Below are positions 6,897 through 10,534 of a stretch of DNA of 10,534 nucleotides, piece after piece (position 1 is the stretch's first letter; each line of letters opens with the position of its first letter). The stretch is from an uncultured Dechloromonas sp. (lineage in GTDB: Bacteria; Pseudomonadota; Gammaproteobacteria; Burkholderiales; Rhodocyclaceae): contig CAMKYP010000103.1 in NCBI GenBank assembly GCA_946477505.1, positions 1 to 10,534 on the forward strand. The letters run 5' to 3'. A program made the position numbers and the translations under genes. The notes under the pieces were generated by a model. The model was not told the origin of the DNA and ran no database searches. It saw only the letters and a list, made by a program, of their open reading frames with translations.

Positions 6897-9640
6897 CCTC
6901 CCGTGCCGATTCGCGTTACTTCTCGCAAGAGAAATTGTGGAGGCCTCCTGTCCACGAGCAGGTTGCAGTTGCCGACGATTTGATTGCCTTAATTCCCGAG
7001 GATGTGCACACCATCCTTGACGCCGGTTGTGGCAACGGGGCAGTTACCAACCGCTTGGTGGAGCGTTGGGATGTCTTGGGTTGCGACCTTAGTGCGAGTG
7101 CTTTGCGCCATGTGCGAGCCCCAACTTTGGTTGTGGATCTCGCGGCGATCCCGTTGGAAGACAGTGCATTCGACTTGGTTTTGGCGAGCGATGTGATCGA
7201 GCATCTGCCGGATAGCATCTACCAGCGCGCGCTTGGTGAAATTGCGCGAGTTGCGCGACGTTACGTGCTGATCGCCGTGCCGCACGAAGAGTTGCTTGGG
7301 GCGGCTGAGGTTGCATGTCCTGGATGTCACCACCGGTATCACGCCCATCTCCATCAGCGTTCCTATTCCGTAGATGATATGCAGAGTTTGTTAGGGGCAG
7401 ATTTTGGCGTTCGCGCCATACAACTTTCTGGTGAGCGCTGGACCTATAGTGATGCGTCGTTGTTGAGGGCGCGTCAATTCCTGACTGGTCTGGACTATCC
7501 TTTTGAGGATGCCGTTTGTCCGCAGTGCGGTGTTCGACGCGGTGCGGTTGAGCACAGACCGGCGGCGCATGATGTTGGCCGCCGTGTTGACGCTGCGCAG
7601 GCCATGCTTTCCGTACATGGCTACTTGCCCGTACCGAACCGCAGCGAGGTGTTGGTTTTGTTCGAGCGGGGGTATGTTACCGGCCAAGTGTCCCTCGTTG
7701 CTGAGCCGACTGCCGAGGCAACCGGTTTGATCGAGGTGAGTAGGCTCGCGTGTGTGCAGGATCCGATCACTTATCCGCCAAACCCGATCCGAATTGAATC
7801 GCGACTTGGCGACCTCATAGTGGCCTTGCCTCAGGGTCCGCAGGAAATTCAAGTCGCGCGAGGCGCGTTTGAGGCGGTTGAAGTTTATGACTTCGTCAGG
7901 CAACGCTATGTACCAGCGGCATCTACAGGGAACGGGGGAGGCTACTTTCAGCCGATACCCTTCGGTCCGCACGGCTGCCTGTTACGGTTTGAGGGGGCGT
8001 CGGCTGATCTGGCTTTCACCCCGGTCTATGGGCCCGCCCCCACCCGTGAGGAGGTCGTGGCCCTGTGCCTTGGAGACGATCCGGCCGATGCGCGTCGGGC
8101 GCGACGACTAGTCGAAGTACTTCAGTTGGTGGAGGCGATAGAGGCGAAACGCGAGAGACTAGAACGAGAATTGTATGCACGTGATCTTGCATTCGCTGCC
8201 TTGCAAGGCAGGGCGGATGCTGCTAACGCATTGGCCAATGGGCTCGATGTGCAGCGCGATTCTTTGGACCGCATGGTGTCATCGCTCCAGGGGGAAAATG
8301 CAGGCTTGTTACAGCGTCTTGATGAGGTACATCGCCAACTGACTCAGCGTGAGCATGAGTTTGAGGAATTGTCGTTGGAGCTGAAGGCCAAGGCGATCGG
8401 AGTCAAAGAGTCAATTGCTTTAAGCAAGGACCAGTGTGTGCCCCAAACAGTCTTGGTTCTGTCGCACATGTATCCGCGCGACTATCATCCATCTGGTGGC
8501 ATTTTCGTTCATGAGCAGGTTAAGGCCTTGCGTGCGAGCGGTATCGATGCGCGCGTGTTGAGCGGAGAGCCGTATTGGATCAACTCCCTGAATCCTGTAC
8601 GAATCATGAGGGCTATCCGGAACTGGTGGCGTATGGGGAGCTACAAATGGGAATACCACGATGGTGTACCATTAATTCGATTTCCATACATCGTTAGCAG
8701 CAGTTTCTTACCGTTTCAGGTACATGCGTTCACTTACGCTAATGGTGTATCCCGATGTCTCTCACGCTTAGATCGAGCGTTCGATTTCCAGCTTGTACAC
8801 GCGCATACGTCTTATACGGACGGCAGTGCCGGGGCAAAAGTGGCTGTCAAGTATGGCGTGCCATTGGTCATAACCGAGCATACCGGACCCTTCCGCACTC
8901 TTACCCGTACCTCATATCTCAGGCGAAAAACCCAAGCAGCGATAAATTCGGCGTCACGGCTTATTTCAGTGAGTTCCTCGCTCTTGAACGATATCAAATC
9001 CCAAGTATCGATGAGGGATTCTGGTCGCGCATGTGTATTACCGAACGTCGTCGACACCGATTTTTTTCGACCTGCGCCTAGAGAGTCGGATGGTCGCGTC
9101 AGAGTGCTCTGGGTTGGCCACTTCGTCGCGATCAAACGTGTCGACGCTTTAGTCAGGGCCTTCAGCACTGCGCTAAAGATCCAGCCCAACTTATATCTCA
9201 AACTTGTCGGTTCAGGCGAGCTGGAGAGTGATATTCGTCAGCTTGTCAAGTCACTGGCAATCGACAGTTATGTGGAATTTGCCGGACGGTCAGATCGACA
9301 GGGGCTCCTTGCGCACTATCGTGAGTGTGATTTCCTAGCCATATCCAGCAAAGCAGAAACTTTTGGCGTGGTGGCCATCGAGGCAATGAGTTGTGGGCGC
9401 CCTGTGCTGACCACAGATTGCGGCGGTCCTGCGGAGATTATTAATCACGAGTGCCTTGGGCTGGTCGTGGATAAATCAGCCGAGGCACTAGCACAAGGAA
9501 TGCTTGAAATGGCCCTACGCCGCGCCGATTTCGATCCACGACTGATTCGCAAAGTCGCGGAACAGCGATATTCCACTGGCGCTGTGGTCACAGCACTTAA
9601 ATCGATCTATTCAAATGTTCTAAGGGAGCGGAAACGGTGA
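6893..9640 (+). CDS. Fused SAM methyltransferase / coiled coil / GT4 glycosyltransferase
   Basis: A 915-residue multidomain protein, probably cytoplasmic or membrane-associated, likely acting on the lipid-linked glycan. Residues ~15-210 form a class I SAM-dependent methyltransferase: motif I LDAGCGNG (42-49), acidic residue in GCDLS (Asp65), and FDLVLASDVIEHL (93-105). Two cysteine pairs, CPGC (142-145) and CPQC (209-212), may bind metal. Residues ~215-385 are an unassigned, apparently beta-rich region. About 400-500 is charged and heptad-like, predicted as a coiled coil. Residues ~515-915 are a GT4 retaining glycosyltransferase: GGIFVHEQVKAL (535-546), LVHAH (634-638), WVGHFVAIKRVDALV (740-754) and the EX7E pair Glu822/Glu830 in AETFGVVAIEAMSCG. 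ATG 6893 overlaps the wzt stop and has GGAG 9 bases upstream; the in-frame ATG at 6869 lies within wzt. Acceptor and donor sugars and the methylated position are unknown. No frameshift or internal stop suggests an artificial joining. Confidence 0.88.
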   Translation: MTSRADSRYFSQEKLWRPPVHEQVAVADDLIALIPEDVHTILDAGCGNGAVTNRLVERWDVLGCDLSASALRHVRAPTLVVDLAAIPLEDSAFDLVLASDVIEHLPDSIYQRALGEIARVARRYVLIAVPHEELLGAAEVACPGCHHRYHAHLHQRSYSVDDMQSLLGADFGVRAIQLSGERWTYSDASLLRARQFLTGLDYPFEDAVCPQCGVRRGAVEHRPAAHDVGRRVDAAQAMLSVHGYLPVPNRSEVLVLFERGYVTGQVSLVAEPTAEATGLIEVSRLACVQDPITYPPNPIRIESRLGDLIVALPQGPQEIQVARGAFEAVEVYDFVRQRYVPAASTGNGGGYFQPIPFGPHGCLLRFEGASADLAFTPVYGPAPTREEVVALCLGDDPADARRARRLVEVLQLVEAIEAKRERLERELYARDLAFAALQGRADAANALANGLDVQRDSLDRMVSSLQGENAGLLQRLDEVHRQLTQREHEFEELSLELKAKAIGVKESIALSKDQCVPQTVLVLSHMYPRDYHPSGGIFVHEQVKALRASGIDARVLSGEPYWINSLNPVRIMRAIRNWWRMGSYKWEYHDGVPLIRFPYIVSSSFLPFQVHAFTYANGVSRCLSRLDRAFDFQLVHAHTSYTDGSAGAKVAVKYGVPLVITEHTGPFRTLTRTSYLRRKTQAAINSASRLISVSSSLLNDIKSQVSMRDSGRACVLPNVVDTDFFRPAPRESDGRVRVLWVGHFVAIKRVDALVRAFSTALKIQPNLYLKLVGSGELESDIRQLVKSLAIDSYVEFAGRSDRQGLLAHYRECDFLAISSKAETFGVVAIEAMSCGRPVLTTDCGGPAEIINHECLGLVVDKSAEALAQGMLEMALRRADFDPRLIRKVAEQRYSTGAVVTALKSIYSNVLRERKR
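9622..9628 (+). promoter_or_regulatory. Ribosome binding site of the secreted beta-propeller gene
   Basis: AAGGGAG sits 8 bases before GTG 9637, so this GTG, overlapping the upstream stop as GTGA, is preferred over the ATG codons at 9646 and 9649, which would be 17 and 20 bases away. Confidence 0.55.
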
Positions 9641-10521
9641 TTCTCATGATGCTATTTCGTGAGAAGGGTTGGCTCACTGGAGTCCTGTTGGCAAGCTTCT
9701 TTGTCTCCGTAGTTGCCACAGCAAGCCCCGCGGTGAACAAAACTGTCCAATTCCCTTTTCAATCGCCCTCTGCGTTGCCAATAGTCACGCTCCTACCATC
9801 GCCATCGGAAGAGTCAATCCACGTGGAATATCCCACAGTATATGAAGCGGGAGGTCAACAGGTAATGCACTATTCTGCTTATGGTGACGATCGCCGCTGG
9901 CGAATCAAGTCGGCCACTCTCGAAAATGATATCTGGATACCGCAGGGGAATCTATTCAACGAGAAGTTATTGGCGTTCACTGGAAACTATGCATTTCCAT
10001 TCGTTCAGCGACTTGCCGCAACAGAGCCCTATAAGTATGCTTTGTTTTTTTCAGCCGGTATAAAACCAGGGGCGCCATACACTTCACTTTGGCGCTCATT
10101 CAGCCGTGACGGAGTAACTTGGCAATTACCATCCAAATTGCTTGAGGATAACCTGATACTCGATCCGGTTATCACGAAACGCCGAGGCCGAGAGGTGGTG
10201 ATTTACACATCAAAAGACCGAGGCCGGGATGTGGTCCGAATGGCGGCCATATCAAGAGGGCGACCGATAACAATATACCACTCGAAACAGCCAGCCGCTG
10301 GTCTCTACACTTTGGGTTTGGTCACACTAAACGGAAAGCAAATAATTTTCATCGAAACAGGGTTTCCCGGTCATATCGACTGGGTTGCCACCTGTTTCGA
10401 TGCGCAGGATCGTCTGATTCCGGCTGCGGCTGAGTCACTGGCGAGCTACCCGAAAAAAGGAGATCGCTGGGATTCATTGAGGGAAACTCTGCATAAGCGC
10501 CCATCATGCAGCGCAATTTGA
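9637..10521 (+). CDS. Secreted or periplasmic beta-propeller-like protein, possible glycosidase relative
   Basis: A 294-residue protein whose function I do not recognise. The N-terminus is signal-peptide-like: Arg8, Lys10, then hydrophobic WLTGVLLASFFVSVVATA (12-29) with a possible cleavage around ATAS-PA. The mature part has recurring blade-like units, EYPTVYEAGGQQVMHYSAY (64-82), FPFVQRLAATEPYKYALFFSAG (120-141, in pieces), LWRSFSRDGVTWQ (151-163) and LDPVITKRRGREVVIYTSK (175-193). The (D/E)-x-P-V/P-x-V plus hydrophobic strand pattern and the SxDGxTW element recall five-bladed propellers of the GH32/GH43/GH68 and sialidase-like groups. A catalytic acid set cannot be assigned, so it could be a carbohydrate-binding rather than a hydrolytic protein. 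It overlaps the GT stop as GTGA and is part of the same operon. More AT-rich than the wlb genes. Confidence 0.7.
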   Translation: MILMMLFREKGWLTGVLLASFFVSVVATASPAVNKTVQFPFQSPSALPIVTLLPSPSEESIHVEYPTVYEAGGQQVMHYSAYGDDRRWRIKSATLENDIWIPQGNLFNEKLLAFTGNYAFPFVQRLAATEPYKYALFFSAGIKPGAPYTSLWRSFSRDGVTWQLPSKLLEDNLILDPVITKRRGREVVIYTSKDRGRDVVRMAAISRGRPITIYHSKQPAAGLYTLGLVTLNGKQIIFIETGFPGHIDWVATCFDAQDRLIPAAAESLASYPKKGDRWDSLRETLHKRPSCSAI

Positions 10522-10534
10522 GAAAATGACGGCA

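Noticed and set aside
10506..10534. Possible start of a next gene (ATG 10506 or ATG 10526)
   Set aside because: ATG 10506 stops after seven codons and ATG 10526 has only three codons before the window ends; the GAGA nearby is too weak to call a start.
1..10534. CRISPR arrays, tRNA or rRNA genes, riboswitches, rho-independent terminators
   Set aside because: Tightly packed coding sequence with no regular repeat-spacer pattern, no tRNA-like fold signature and no stem followed by a T-run seen between genes.

Overview
The window is one uninterrupted, plus-strand polysaccharide gene cluster from a Gram-negative bacterium, most likely a beta- or gammaproteobacterium. Two things point there: the set of genes for the nucleotide sugar UDP-2,3-diacetamido-2,3-dideoxy-mannuronate (UDP-ManNAc3NAcA), known from Bordetella (wlb) and Pseudomonas aeruginosa (wbp), and an O-antigen-type ABC exporter (wzm/wzt). 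No species can be named from the sequence alone.

Layout. Bases 1-~54 do not encode the expected upstream part of the first gene and include a repeat-like motif that may be the end of an insertion sequence. Bases ~52-498 are the C-terminal third of a UDP-GlcNAc 6-dehydrogenase (wbpA/tviB type) that has lost its 5' part. Then come four intact sugar genes in Bordetella wlbABCD order: 3-dehydrogenase (505-1566), N-acetyltransferase (1568-2128), 3-aminotransferase (2125-3237) and 2-epimerase (3234-4325). They are followed by wzm, the exporter permease (4322-5104), wzt, an unusually long exporter ATPase (5097-6896), a three-part methyltransferase / coiled-coil / GT4 glycosyltransferase protein (6893-9640), and a secreted beta-propeller-like protein of unknown function (9637-10521). 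From wlbA onward every gene junction is a 1-base gap or a short stop/start overlap (ATGA or GTGA type, or 8 bases), so the eight intact genes look like one translationally coupled operon. No promoter or terminator was seen. There is no gene-free stretch over 300 bases.

How it fits together. WlbA-C-B-D convert UDP-GlcNAcA to UDP-ManNAc3NAcA. The enzyme that would make UDP-GlcNAcA is only a fragment here, so it must be supplied from another locus. Wzm/Wzt would export a lipid-linked glycan containing this sugar. The methyltransferase-coil-glycosyltransferase protein next to a Wzt with a large C-terminal region recalls the E. coli O8/O9a logic, in which a coiled-coil methyltransferase caps and measures the chain and the Wzt C-terminal domain recognises the cap. 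Here the glycosyltransferase is fused to the methyltransferase in one chain. This functional reading is inference; the domain order is visible in the sequence.

Base composition changes along the cluster. The wlbC/wlbD part is visibly GC-rich and wzm onward is closer to 50 percent, which suggests a mosaic origin.
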